A DNA stretch of 64,000 bases from Gigaspora margarita (taxonomy: Eukaryota; Glomeromycota; Glomeromycetes; Diversisporales; Gigasporaceae), in NCBI GenBank assembly GCA_009809945.1, contig WTPW01000409.1, positions 200,442-264,441 of the forward strand, written 5' to 3'. The translations under genes were made by a program, and so were the position numbers. Each line of letters starts with the position of its first letter. Positions within the stretch are counted from its first letter, which is position 1. Positions 22,901 to 32,082 of the stretch are shown here, one piece after another. The notes under the pieces were generated by a model that searched no databases, was not told the origin of the DNA, and was given only the letters and a program-made list of their open reading frames with translations.

Positions 22901-23953
22901 TTCAGCAATATGGTTAGATGGTAAAAGAATTCTTTCGGATAAATATATAACATCAAGTACACCTTCATTTATAGTTGCACTTAAAACTTTACCTGGTTCA
23001 CAAAAGAATTTTTTAAGAGAAGTAAGTTAAATAAATTATTTATGTTTTAATGTATAAAAATAAATTATTAACATTATAAATTTTGTTTATTTAACAAGTT
23101 TAAAAGTTTTATGCAATTTAGATTAATGGGTAGCAATCTTGAGGTATATGGACTAACTCGAAACACTACTAGTAATAAATATTTGATGGTATTCCAATAT
23201 GCAAATAGAGGAAGTCTTCATAAGTTCCTATTATCAAATTTTAGAGAACTTAATTGGAAAAGTAAATTAAAGCAACTTGTTGATATATCAACAAATTTAT
23301 CAAAAATACACGAAGCAGAATATGTTCATGGAGATTTTCATAGCGGTAATATATTGCAAAATCAATATATTAATGGAGATTTAATATCATATATTGCAGA
23401 TCTAGGATTATCTAGAAAGAATGATGAATCTGATATAGAAGATGGTATTTATGGCGTTTTACCTTACGTTGCTCCGGAAGTTTTAAATAAACAACCATAT
23501 ACAATAGCAGCAGATATTTATAGTTTTGGTATTATCATGACTGAAATATCTACAGGAAGGCCACCCCATTACGATATTGAATATGATGTAGCGTTGGCAG
23601 TTCAAATATGTAATGGGTTTCGTCCTGAGTTTGCTAAAGGCACACCTGAATGCTATATCCAATTAGCCAAACAGTGTATGGATGCTAATCCTTCTATTAG
23701 GCCATCTGCATCTTATGTCTGTGCTGAATTATGCAGATGGCTTAAAGTAGTAGGTCGTGGTGTTGCAGAAGATAAAAATGAATTAAGAATATTAAAGGCA
23801 TTCCAATCCGCAGATGAAATTATTCCAACATTATCAACTGTTTTGCCAATTTGTCCTAGAGATAAGCTTACAAGTAAACTGCTTAATTTTAAAAACCTTT
23901 CTAAGCCAATTAATTCTTCATCAATAAGATCGTTAAAATTTTGTGGTAAATAA
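16570..23953 (+). CDS. Multi-exon gene: tandem zinc-ribbon/kinase N-lobe units ending in a complete TKL-like kinase
   Basis: Twelve homologous exons of about 150 codons (listed separately) and a terminal 285-codon exon are separated by 66-104 bp introns, nearly all with GTAAG donors and a TTTAA(A/G)-type exon start after AG. All introns are phase 0. The units share YGITQDTATNKYMLVF, then a C-x2-C-x9-C-x2-C module (CANCNRYNTSQAWCQTC), then GWTSGNKDIDDCIKEFQLKA, VIEWIPFNRLDNIQ and a beta2-beta3 piece ending in LKIL. Only unit 12 has the glycine loop GEGGFGTV. The last exon holds HGDFHSGNIL (catalytic loop), ADLGLS (DFG position), YVAPEV and DIYSFGIIMTEISTG. If all exons were joined the protein would be about 2,120 residues, apart from frameshifts in units 2 and 10 and a stop in unit 9. 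Alternatives: several overlapping genes (unit 4 could start at its own ATG, 18148), or one functional gene made only of exons 12 and 13. Probably a cytoplasmic serine/threonine or tyrosine-like kinase; substrates unknown. Confidence 0.7.
17024..17496 (+). pseudogene. Kinase array exon 2 (unit 2), frameshifted
   Basis: It begins FKDLMQSRDNEHKIYG after an AG acceptor. A small internal duplication gives KIYGIKIYGIT. One base is missing near 17313 (GTAACGAATGG where sister units have GTAATCGAATGG), which throws the frame into a TAG. With that base the exon reads to its donor at 17497 and keeps YKVELKVF. Exon length is 473, one short of a multiple of three. Confidence 0.65.
17573..18058 (+). CDS. 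Kinase array exon 3 (unit 3)
   Basis: An intact 162-codon exon, FKDLMQSRYNKDKIYG to NTLKK. The zinc module is intact. The loop reads IGDRFLANW. The beta3 Lys position is Gln (ITLQKL), so this N-lobe could not anchor ATP normally. The donor is GTAAGATT, the second of two intron types in the array. Confidence 0.68.
18160..18612 (+). CDS. Kinase array exon 4 (unit 4)
   Basis: Reads DKYIYGLTQDITTNEYMLVF with zinc module CANCKRHNTSKAWCHTC and VDIKIL. The acceptor is taken as ATTAAAG at 18159, which keeps phase 0. Alternatively an ATG at 18148 (MSLKDKYIYG) could start a separate gene, since single-unit kinases of this family have that kind of N-terminus. Confidence 0.62.
18682..19152 (+). CDS. Kinase array exon 5 (unit 5)
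   Basis: FKDFMQSKDSKLKVYGIT to LLNILKE, 157 codons, open. The loop reads NVDGxSATW with an ambiguous base at 19016. Beta3 is TALKIL. Donor GTAAGATT, type B. Confidence 0.66.
19254..19751 (+). CDS. Kinase array exon 6 (unit 6)
   Basis: Starts FECRNIYGLTQNTATNEY after TTTGTGCAG. 166 codons, open apart from N bases (19623, 19684-19685). It carries a Tyr/Lys-rich expansion (near 19600-19665) between the loop and beta3, longer than in sister units. Beta3 is IELKIL. Donor type A. Confidence 0.66.
19752..19855 (+). other. Intron 6 with a 34 bp internal tandem duplication
   Basis: GGTTTATTACACATGTTTGC followed by TTGGTAAATCTTAT occurs twice in a row, lengthening this intron to 104 bp against 66-80 bp for other introns of the same type. 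The splice sites are unaffected. Confidence 0.7.
19856..20326 (+). CDS. Kinase array exon 7 (unit 7)
   Basis: FRDFMQSKDSMLKIYGIT to NALMK, 157 codons, open except N bases (19959, 20000, 20227). As in unit 3 the beta3 Lys is Gln (ITLQIL) and the following text is DSSQN, so units 3 and 7 are close relatives. Donor type B. Confidence 0.66.
20415..20891 (+). CDS. Kinase array exon 8 (unit 8)
   Basis: FKKIQLGGVYGLTQNTTTNE to LLNILKE, 159 codons, open. Zinc module CVNCNRHNTSPAWCQTC; loop IGDGYSANW; beta3 VKLKIL. Donor GTAAGGTT. Confidence 0.68.
20974..21429 (+). pseudogene. Kinase array exon 9 (unit 9), in-frame stop
   Basis: FKNHVQLGGENIYGLTQN onward, zinc module CTNCNRYNTDWDWCQTC. TGA at 21370-21372 stands where sister units have a Cys codon before beta3; the rest (RVDLKILTRSKN) is in frame. 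Exon length is a multiple of three. Confidence 0.66.
21503..21939 (+). pseudogene. Kinase array exon 10 (unit 10), frameshifted
   Basis: FTDYMKLKNGDLKVYGLT then CANCNRSNT, after which the frame breaks near 21660 within the zinc module. WCPACDPHKITQGWTSG continues in another frame to the donor at 21940. Net loss of one base (437 bp). Confidence 0.65.
22012..22500 (+). CDS. Kinase array exon 11 (unit 11)
   Basis: FKDFMQSRDKKHKIYGIT to LLDFMSA, 163 codons, open. Zinc module CENCNRYNTSQAWCQTC; loop IGNRFSATW; beta3 VELKIL. Donor GTAAGT at 22501. Confidence 0.68.
22584..23021 (+). CDS. Kinase exon 12: zinc module plus intact glycine-loop N-lobe start
   Basis: Open from DSNLKVYGLTQDTETNEY through CANCNRYYTTQAWCQTC and VIEWIPFNRLDNVEKIGEGG, then FGTVFSAIWLDGKR and VALKTLPGSQKNFLRE. 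This is the only unit with a complete Gly-x-Gly-Gly-Phe-Gly loop and a standard VALK. The usual acceptor (ATAAG before TTTAAAGA) is changed to ATAAC; the next usable AG is CAAAG at 22583, which keeps phase 0 but drops about eight residues. Alternatively the gene's real start codon is elsewhere. Confidence 0.75.
23099..23953 (+). CDS. Kinase exon 13: alphaC to C-lobe and tail
   Basis: Begins FKSFMQFRLMGSNLEVYG, with hinge YLMVFQYANRGSLHKFL. Catalytic loop VHGDFHSGNIL: the HRD Arg is Gly, while Asp and Asn are kept. Metal site DLGLS in place of DFG, then GVLPYVAPEVL, DIYSFGIIMTEISTGRPP, FRPEFAKGTPECYIQLAKQC and RPSA. After the kinase fold comes a roughly 60-residue polar tail ending KFCGK. These substitutions are usual in Rhizophagus kinase expansions as I know them, and the enzyme is probably active. 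With exon 12 it makes a complete kinase of about 430 residues. Confidence 0.85.
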   Translation, partial: FKSFMQFRLMGSNLEVYGLTRNTTSNKYLMVFQYANRGSLHKFLLSNFRELNWKSKLKQLVDISTNLSKIHEAEYVHGDFHSGNILQNQYINGDLISYIADLGLSRKNDESDIEDGIYGVLPYVAPEVLNKQPYTIAADIYSFGIIMTEISTGRPPHYDIEYDVALAVQICNGFRPEFAKGTPECYIQLAKQCMDANPSIRPSASYVCAELCRWLKVVGRGVAEDKNELRILKAFQSADEIIPTLSTVLPICPRDKLTSKLLNFKNLSKPINSSSIRSLKFCGK

Positions 23954-24756
23954 TTAAATTAATAAGTTCAAGTTTAATCGGTCAAATTTTTAATTTTTAA
24001 TTATTTTAGATTCTAGTTTATGTGATTTTTCAATTTCTGATGACTATTATAATTCACGTGCGTATTATAAGTTTTAATTTTTTAATTTATGATGGTAAGG
24101 AAATTAATTTATCTATTTAAATGCATTGTCTTTACAGATAATAACGAAGGTCATGACAATGAATGAATTTTATTTAAATTACTCACTATTCTGTCCTCTG
24201 GTAAATATACTAATAATTTAGAATTAAATATTCTAAATTAAATCAAAGTAATTTAATATTAGATTTTGTGAAATTAGAGCTAGAGCCAGAAGATATTGTT
24301 GAATTTGTTAGTGTAGAAATTTTTCGCGTTGTGTTTCGTTATCTGACAAACCATATATCCTTTTTCATACTGACTCTTTGATTTCGTGTTAATCTCATGA
24401 TAAATCTTTGAATAGCGTTAGTATCAAGTTGAATATTTAGATTAATTCCATCCGTAATAATAGCAAAACATGTATTTATAGGTTTAATTTCTGTCCTTTT
24501 TTCCCTTAGACTTTGACTTAGGAAATTTTGGATTCTCATTGTTATTCTTTTGATTTCATTTAAATTATATATTTTCCTTATTTTATGATTGATTTATTTA
24601 TTTATTTATTGATTTATCGAGTTATTTATTTTTTATTGTTTGACTTCTTAATTTATCTGATTTTCTTTGTCTTATTGCTTTTTTACTTTGTTATTTTTAT
24701 TTATATCTCGTATATCTAGTTATTTAATATATTAATAAAACCCATCTAATATCTCG
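23954..24756. other. Spacer after the kinase gene
   Basis: AT-rich. A short coherent-looking stretch near 24240-24330 (LELEPEDIVEFVSVEIF) could be an old gene remnant, but it has no clear limits. No other feature. Confidence 0.35.
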
Positions 24757-25669
24757 TTTTATCCCATGGGTACTATGTAACAACCCGTGCTTTTTTTTTA
24801 AGTTATTCACACCGGTCTATATGAAATCATGTGACACAAGAATTTCATTTAGACCGTTAAGTTTTACAGTAAATCCTAATTAAAAGTTAAAGATTGTGAA
24901 CTAAGTTTACGATTATGTAATCGACTAGACTTATTATTTCTTTACGGGTCTTAAAATAATCATGCTTACTAGGTCGTAGGTTTTAAAATTGTGTTTGAGG
25001 TTAAAATTGTCATAGGAAGACAAATGACTATAATAGGTTCGAAGAGTTTTAAAATTGTTATAGACAGACGAAAGAATTTTTAGGTTCGAAGGTTTTAAAA
25101 TTGTTGTAAGCAGATGAAGGACTTTACTAGATACTAAAGGTTTTAAACTTGTTATAGGCAGATGAAGAATTTTAATGTACTTTATTAATTTTTATTCAAT
25201 AAAAAAAAGTTTTATTTAAATATTTTAAATATTAATTTCTTTTTTTATTTATATTTTATTATCACGTTTTTTAATATTCTAAAAGGTTAAAAGTGAGTAA
25301 CATTAAAAATATCATGTAAAAGTAGTCTTGAATGTGCCGAAGATTCCAAAGATAATAGGAGAGCTTGAGCTTGAAGAATTAAATTCTTAAATTCGTTTTC
25401 ATACTTGATAGCTTTATGAAACTGGTCGAGGCACAGCATCTAATACATTTGTTATTGTAGTATTCTTTGCACGAAAGATTTCTGCAATTTGAAAATTTCT
25501 TCAGTTATTGTGATATTACTTTTTCTTGCATTCGATTTTTATTTTATTTTTTTTTAAATAAAAAAAACAAATAGATCAATTATTGAAATAAAGTTTAAAT
25601 TACTACAGCAGCTGAAGTTTATTGAATGACGTGTTGCACGGGTTGTTACGTCGTACCCATGGGATAAAC
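24757..25669. mobile_element. Inverted-repeat element with TTTATCCCATGGGTAC ends
   Basis: The left end TTTTATCCCATGGGTACTAT, continuing GTAACAACCCGTGC, is the inverse of the right end GCACGGGTTGTTACGTCGTA, continuing CCCATGGGATAAAC. The interior (about 24960-25180) holds four diverged tandem units of 55-60 bp around GGTTTTAAAATTGT. No transposase frame. Confidence 0.75.
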
Positions 25670-25674
25670 TAGTT

Positions 25675-25800
25675 ATTTTATGGATATCGGCGAACACGGT
25701 GTATTCCTCAGAATAATAGTAAACCACGTGGCCTTCGGCCACGTAATTTTACTATTATTCTGTGGAATACACCGTATTCACCGATATCCATTAAATAACA
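25675..25800. repeat. Hairpin element, about 126 bp
   Basis: Arms TTATGGATATCGG and CCGATATCCATTAA run inward through ACGGTGTATTCC and AGAATAATAGTAAA to a GC-rich centre, CCACGTGGCC-TTC-GGCCACGT. Nearly perfect, so probably young. It lies directly beside the previous element. Confidence 0.85.
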
Positions 25801-26093
25801 AGTATTTATTCATCAACTATTTAACTATATTGCCATTGTTAAGTCATACTTAATTATCCCATATTTATTCCGTCCCGAAATGCCTAATCAGATACCATTA
25901 AACCCGAATTGTGTATCAAATCAGATTACTTCACCTCCTTACTGACTGCTCTCTAACTTACTATCAAACTAATTTGACCTCCTAGTTAATTGCTCTCCCG
26001 AAACTGATAGCAGCAACTTCCAATTAAGCATATAGTCATATAATTTTATAATGATTTTTAAAATTTTGATTGCTTATTATTGAGGTAGTTGCT

Positions 26094-26345
26094 TAGGCCG
26101 TTTGAAGTTAAAATTTCGTTTAACGTTCTCCCCCTATCGGCTCCAAGAACTCCCACCTGAAATTAAACAATCCAACCAGAACGTCCATTACAATTTGAGA
26201 TTTCAATAAACCACTTGACCACAAACTAACCAATAATAATGGAGATTATTTTAAGATGTTATATAATGTTTGTTTAATTTAATCCCCGCCTCCACTGCGC
26301 TAGCTTGAAAGGATCGTTAAACGAAATTTTAATTTCAAACATCTT
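26094..26345. mobile_element. MITE, about 250 bp
   Basis: GTTTGAAGTTAAAATTTCGT and its inverse ACGAAATTTTAATTTCAAAC bound the element, extending to TTAACG / CGTTAA inside. Confidence 0.8.
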
Positions 26346-26445
26346 ATATTGGATTTTGAATTCATTTTAATATGAACACCAAATTTTTCACGGGTACATT
26401 ATTACAGGTTTTCTTTGGATGTATTATGAATGATGATTTAATTAT

Positions 26446-27431
26446 TAGGGTATTTCAGAGTTAACTTATTTTTAAATTGATGGGAGTTTATAATAACCTA
26501 TTTCTGTTTTGAAATTTCGAAGCCAGAAATCGAAACTTGATATCATGTATTTTAAAATACCTTATATTTCTGATCAACAATTACATATTAAAGACATAAA
26601 CCAAAGTTTTCAAGAAAAATAGGCTAAACAATTTGTTTTTTTACCATAGCAGATATATCGCATCAATTCTACTATAATATAGAAACAACTTTTCTAATTT
26701 GCATCAATAGTATTAATGCCATTGGCTTGATCTCATTCAATTATGCTCAACCGGATTTTTCAGTTAATCTACGGGTTTCCATATATGTTTTTTCATACAT
26801 CGACCACTTGTTATTTTAGCATTCAATTGACAATTTTGCAGTGTTTATTCACAAATAAAGCCATTTGCACAAAACCTGCGTTTTTTATTACAGGTTTGCC
26901 ATTTACGATTGCATCAATTGCTGCTCTTCCATCAATAATGACTCGAATTTCAGAATTTTCTATAAACATAACCATCGCAAGTATTAGCTCTTTAGTGGTT
27001 TGTTTAATAGTTTTTTTTGGGAGGTATATTTTGATAAAATATTAATGCGAAAAAATTTTGCGATAACTTGTAGTTCTTTATTAATTTTTATTATGATAGT
27101 TATCATATGATAACAATACTTCATTTCATCTCCGGATAACTCATTTTCTTATTTCAAAATTTCAAACAGAAATAGGACATTTTGTACATCTACTTATTCT
27201 CGAAATAAGTTAATTATGAATCACTTTAATAAAATCGGAGTTATTCCAAGATAAAATAAGCAAACTTTTTTTGATAGAATTTCGGAAGAAAATTTACGAA
27301 CATACAAGTTTCATTCATAAATAAGTTTATAAATAAAAATAAATAGGATTTATGATCGCTGATTTTGAAATAAATACGTCACTAATTTAATTCGAAGTCA
27401 GAAAACTGAATGTTAGCTTTGAAACACCCTA
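26446..27431. mobile_element. Inverted-repeat element, about 1 kb, possible RNase H-like fragment inside
   Basis: AGGGTATTTCAGAGTTAAC at the left and GTTAGCTTTGAAACACCCT at the right are inverted; the family includes 7605-8551. On the minus strand about 27030-26820 reads TTKELILAMVMFIENSEIRV, then IIDGRAAIDAIVNGKPVIKN, which has the spacing of an RNase H strand-helix (ELxAI...xIxxDxxAAI). It is short and has no other domain, so the assignment is weak. Confidence 0.55.
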
Positions 27432-28480
27432 TTAATTAAAAGCATTTAAACATATATAATTAAATAGTGATCTCAAATTTTAGCCTCCTCGCCATCCGTA
27501 ATATCATGTAAAACGTCTATGTCGTGTCGATATTAGATATATTACTATGATTTTAAATTTTTTTTACCATTTTTCCATTCAAAACAGTTACTGGATTTGT
27601 AGTTATAACTTTATTATTAGATTTACCGCTTCGCATCTTCCATGCATGCATAATTCTAATTAACGTTAACAACGGAATATAATATTTCTCAAATATAATG
27701 CCGGCTTACGGATAACTAGAATAAAACGCAATTATTTTACGTCTGGGCACCTACAAAAAAGGAGTCCAAATTGCCCCGGAAATCAAAAATGAGTTTTTGC
27801 AAGGTTCGAATAAATTTCAGCACGAGTAACGTTGATTATAATGTTAAACTTCAATCTTAAACATATTTGTGGCAAAATTTTTTTTGTAACTACAAAAAAA
27901 TAAATATATACCGACATATTATAATTGCTATATATATTTCAATCCGAAATATTAAGTATATCTGCCCAACAAATGTTTTTAAAGAAAAATCTAAACATCA
28001 TAAACATTGTAGTTTTACCTTACAGAATAATTAAAACATTACCGTTTAGTTTACAATGCAAAAGCAGGATTTTATGTATGTTACATAACGACTAATTTTG
28101 TTTGTACCCCAAAATCTAAGCGTATTTTTTATCGGTTGTGTTTAGATTTTTTTTAATTTGAAAGATATTGAGATCAGTCAGAATAACTAAATGTACACAA
28201 TTGTTGATTTACTATTGATTTTAATTAGTGATTACTATTGATTTGATTAGTGAAAAAAGTAATCGGTTAGACTCGAGTTTAATATGTAAATTTTAATTTT
28301 AGTGTATTTTCAGTGACATACACATCAAGTGAATGTCTGATATTTAATAAATTTAAGGGATCTTTAATAGGATTTTATCAGTTTTAATGGTCAAAAAACC
28401 CCAATTTAATCAGTTAAAAAAAAAAAAATGAAAAAAAGGTTAATTTTATAATAATGCCCAGCAATACTTTTAATTTCCCT
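27432..28480. other. Intergenic sequence, no feature recognised
   Basis: AT-rich with homopolymer runs; no coding frame or repeat boundary supported. Confidence 0.4.
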
Positions 28481-28769
28481 AGTACTGTTGAACCTCCCAA
28501 AACTGATCCTGTCAAAATCGATAACCTGTAATACCTGATAAAATTTAATCTACCAAGTCGGTACCTGTCAAACTTGATAAAAATTTAAGGTACCTGATAT
28601 ATAAATCGAATAATTTATAATGTTTTCAAATCTGATAACCTCTCGATACTGATACAAAACCTGCCCATCATGAACATATATCAGGTACCAACTTGGTATA
28701 TTAAATTTTTTATCAGGTTTGACAGATTATCGATTTTGACAGGATTAGTTTTGGAGGCTCAACAGTACG
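28481..28769. mobile_element. MITE with AGTACTGTTGA ends
   Basis: AGTACTGTTGAACCTCC at the left and GGAGGCTCAACAGTAC at the right are inverted, followed inward by AAAACTGATCCTGTCAAAA and its complement. Almost the whole unit folds back. Confidence 0.82.
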
Positions 28770-28999
28770 TCATTTATTTATCTGAAATAAACATTAAACG
28801 AAAAATAACACTCTTATTTCCCACTTCGGAAATTTATCTCTGATTCCTATCTACGCGTGTATTATCTAGCATATCAGATATATAAAGAGATAATCAGATC
28901 ATTATATCTTGTATAAACAAAGTTAATAGCCTATTTTTCTTATTAGAATAAATTAAATTTTTTTGAATAAATTAACAAAACAATTATACAGATGCATTC

Positions 29000-29723
29000 G
29001 ATTTTATTTGAGTTATATAGCAAGGTCTATTAATCTAAAATTAAGTTAAATTTTATGATATAATATGATAAATCCATATTTGTAACTCTAAACTTTCGTA
29101 AAAATGTAAAGGGCTAAGGATAATTTGAATAAAACAAATGTCTAATGAATAACTTTATTCTGCTAAGTAATATTATTGATTATCAAGCTTTAAATACAGT
29201 ATCGGTGAAGAAAACACATTTTAAGCTATTATACAGTACTGTATATATTAACGTCAATATATTTATCTAGTGAATTAATTACATCAAATTTTTAGCGTTA
29301 TGGTTTTTTATTAATCTCATTCTTCAACTGAAAAATGCAGCAATCCTAAGGATAAATATAGATTCATTTCTAATGCATTTTACATACCGTATTTACGCGA
29401 AATAACGCACATGGTCGTTATTTCGAAAATTGGATTTCCTTAAAATAGCATACTTGGTTTCGAAATAACGCCCATGTGCGTCCCGAAATAACGCACACCC
29501 CACATACTAATGATTTAATAAGCATTTAAAGGTGGGTCGAAATTAAACCTTTACCCCGAAATAACGCCCATGCGCGTACTCGAAATAACGCGCATCTCCT
29601 CGAAATAACGCGCATCTCCTCGAAATAACGCGCAGGTGCGCGTTATTTCGCGTAAATACGGTATGATTTTTGACGATTCTAACATTGATTACTTTGATTA
29701 AAATTGTCATACATAGCTAAATC
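29000..29723. repeat. Duplicate of the BTB-locus flank, interrupted by a MITE
   Basis: Collinear with 11.13-11.65 kb. The shared text stops at CATTTTACA (29384) and resumes after the MITE at 29664 with ATTACTTTGATTAAAATTGT near 29690. No BTB coding text remains here beyond the TLDc-end fragment. Confidence 0.65.
29387..29661. mobile_element. TA-flanked MITE with CGAAATAACGC repeats
   Basis: The ends CCGTATTTACGCGAAATAAC and GTTATTTCGCGTAAATACGG are inverted and flanked by TA on both sides (29385-29386, 29662-29663). Inside, CGAAATAACGCGCATCTCCT is repeated in tandem. Very CpG-rich for this window. A relative is at 63653-63771. Confidence 0.88.
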
Positions 29724-30599
29724 TAGTGCTTCGATCCTATTCTTTAAAGGCCATCCGGATTAAATTCGGATCCTACTTTGTGTATCCGGATGATATTCTG
29801 AATCTGGATAAATCCGAATCCAATTATTGAATCGGATTCTGAGCACAAAGTGGCATCACTTTACTCATTACATTTACGAATTTGGCTACAAATGCTAATA
29901 TGAAGCTGTTTTATTTGAAATATACAAAATTTGAATAGTCTATTTCAAATATATAACAAAATGAAATGCCAATTTCGAATTTAATAAATTAACAAGAAAT
30001 GTACAGACAAATGCAGTGAGCTATGTGAAATATAATTATTGTATATCAAAAGATTAAGATCGAATTTAGTGTAGGAAGTTCTATAGCAAATTAATGCAAG
30101 TTTTTTTTTAGTTGTTACTAGTGATTTGATCGGGTAGGTATCACCCGAATATCAGATAATTATTCGGATAAACACTATCCGGATTGGAACTCTAGATTGG
30201 TTAATCAGGAAAAAGCATTTAAAATTCTGTCTTATTAGAATTTTATATGATACCACATATAGATTTGATTTTCATAGTGTATCAAACATCCCAATGCAGT
30301 ATGGTTTTGAGTTGGCTCATACTGATCCGGTGTTATATTTATTAACGTTAGCTGATTATATAGTATAGTACAGATTTTAAAAATCAGCCTGTTCTGTATT
30401 TTACTGACCTGCTCATCTATACCATACTGATCGGTATTTTAAGATAACCAGAAGGGGTTTAAAATACCCGTATTCTATTCATTCCATGCTGATCTGCTGC
30501 AATCTCTCAATATTTGGTTGATTCATGATTTACCGTAAAAAATTTTGTTACAAATCGACACATAATACTGTTGTGATTAAACGATTGTTAATGGATTTG

Positions 30600-31340
30600 A
30601 ATTGTGATGATCATAACTTGCTCAACACTATTTTGATCACGGGTTATATCACCAATCAAAAAGCGTTAAAGCATAATAACTTGATTCTTTACTTTATTTG
30701 CTATATTAGTTTTAGCACATTTTGGATATAACCATGGTTTTATTGGTTAGTAGATCAACATAAAACTATGAACTACAAGAATCGCAGAGAAAATTAGTGA
30801 TTATTAGATAATCTGGGCAGTAAAAATTCTGACCAAAAATTTACGAAAAATGAAAAAAAAACTAGAAATCAATCATCTAAACCTTTGGTGTAATGTAATT
30901 TTTCTTAATATTTGTTAATATATTCGCTATATTTTATTGATCTTGTGCATAATAATTGTTCTTGCTCTTCTTCTTGCACTTGCTCTTGTACTTATTCTTG
31001 CACTTATTTTTGAACTTGAGACCATTATGCAAAATGCTTTCAAATTCGTTAAACATTTGATTGACTTTTTTTATCTATTTTTTTGCCCAAAATTGTTTGT
31101 TGTCTGGAGCGTAGCGGAGGACTTACTGGGGGAGCAATAGACCAAAATTTGTGTGTGTCGGGTTCCGCTCATGTGATATTGAGTCAATCAGCATTTCAAA
31201 ACATATAAACAGATCAACACGGAACAGATCAGCCCGATAAGGCAGATGATCCCGTAAAAAATTATATCCTGATTGTTTCACGTTTTCCTAGTAAATGTTA
31301 GGTAATCAAAAACAACAGAAGCAAATTTGGCAAATTCATT
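30600..31340. repeat. Dispersed repeat copy A (partner at 42.1-42.6 kb)
   Basis: Shares long text with 42.1-42.6 kb, for example GCTATATTAGTTTTAGCACA, TTATTAGATAATCTGGGCA and TTCTTGCACTTATTTTTGAA. It contains a CTTGCTCTT/CTTGCACTT low-complexity run that makes a poly-Leu/Ala frame. Copy A keeps CpG sites that copy B has lost. Confidence 0.7.
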
Positions 31341-31391
31341 CATGATTTTAAGAGAGTTGTTTAAGAGAGTTGTTTAAGTTAAAGCTGATTT

Positions 31392-31572
31392 GAAAATTAG
31401 TGAGACACGTGATGAATTTTATGGATCATCTGACAATTTCAATAATTATATTTCAGTAATAACAGTTTAGTTTTTCGATAATATAATTTTATATTATCGA
31501 AAAACTAACAAAAAATAATTATCAAATTTTGGATGATCATCACAAAATTCATCATGTGTCCCACTAATTTTC
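31392..31572. repeat. Palindrome, about 180 bp
   Basis: GAAAATTAGTGAGACACGTG and its approximate inverse bound a hairpin whose core is TTAGTTTTTCGATAATATAA and its complement (centre near 31487). Confidence 0.8.
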
Positions 31573-31711
31573 GTTCTTTCACATTTACCAAGGGAATGTA
31601 GTATTTTTAATTTCCTGGGAGTTTAATACAGATGACCCTTTAGGTCATTTGCATCATATGATCATTGGGAATCTCTGCTGTAATTTTTAAGCTCACAGGA
31701 AATTCATGAGT

Positions 31712-31871
31712 AATACCCTGCTTATGTTGTTCATGCCTATCTTCATTTTAATTTTCACATGATTATTTGTAACCGGGAATCTTCCCATGGAAGATTCCTG
31801 GTTATGATATGATCTCATAGGAAATTATAATGAAGATAGGCATGAACAACAAATTGTAAGACAGGGTATTA
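31712..31871. repeat. Palindrome, about 160 bp
   Basis: ATACCCTG...GTTGTTCATGCCTATCTTCA and the inverse TGAAGATAGGCATGAACAAC...CAGGGTAT, with GGAATCTTCC / GGAAGATTCC near the centre. Confidence 0.8.
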
Positions 31872-32082
31872 ATATATTTATCATCAGTCTGGTCAAATTG
31901 ACAATTGCATGAAAGTTATTTAGGATTATGATCCAGATAATCCTTATCCTTAATCCATAAATATTACAGATCTATCCAGTTAAAATTAATGGATATGAAT
32001 ATCCATATTCAATTCGAATCATCAGATCCATTCAGATTAGCAGATTATGGATCGAAACACTAATTTAGCCTAATCTTGGTAC

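Larger units (their letters stand above)
29724..32062. mobile_element. Candidate hAT-like element with ATCCGGAT subterminal repeats
   Basis: The left end TAGTGCTTCGATCC and the right end GGATCGAAACACTA are inverted, and both ends carry clusters of ATCCGGAT/ATCCGAAT-like words (29750-29840; 31930-32050). I did not find matching 8 bp flanks, so these could be two separate elements; a third cluster is at 30130-30200. No transposase frame. Confidence 0.45.

Noticed and set aside
16570..23953. CRISPR-like interpretation of the regular repeats
   Set aside because: The units are about 600 bp, coding, diverged and spliced; there are no short repeats with unique spacers.
26743..27045. 100-codon plus-strand hydrophobic frame
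   Set aside because: It has no domain; the minus strand reads more like a protein fragment (possible RNase H piece), so the plus frame is probably a shadow.
30937..31140. Hydrophobic Leu/Ala frame that looks like a membrane segment
   Set aside because: It comes from a CTTGCTCTT low-complexity run within a dispersed repeat; the second copy has no open frame.
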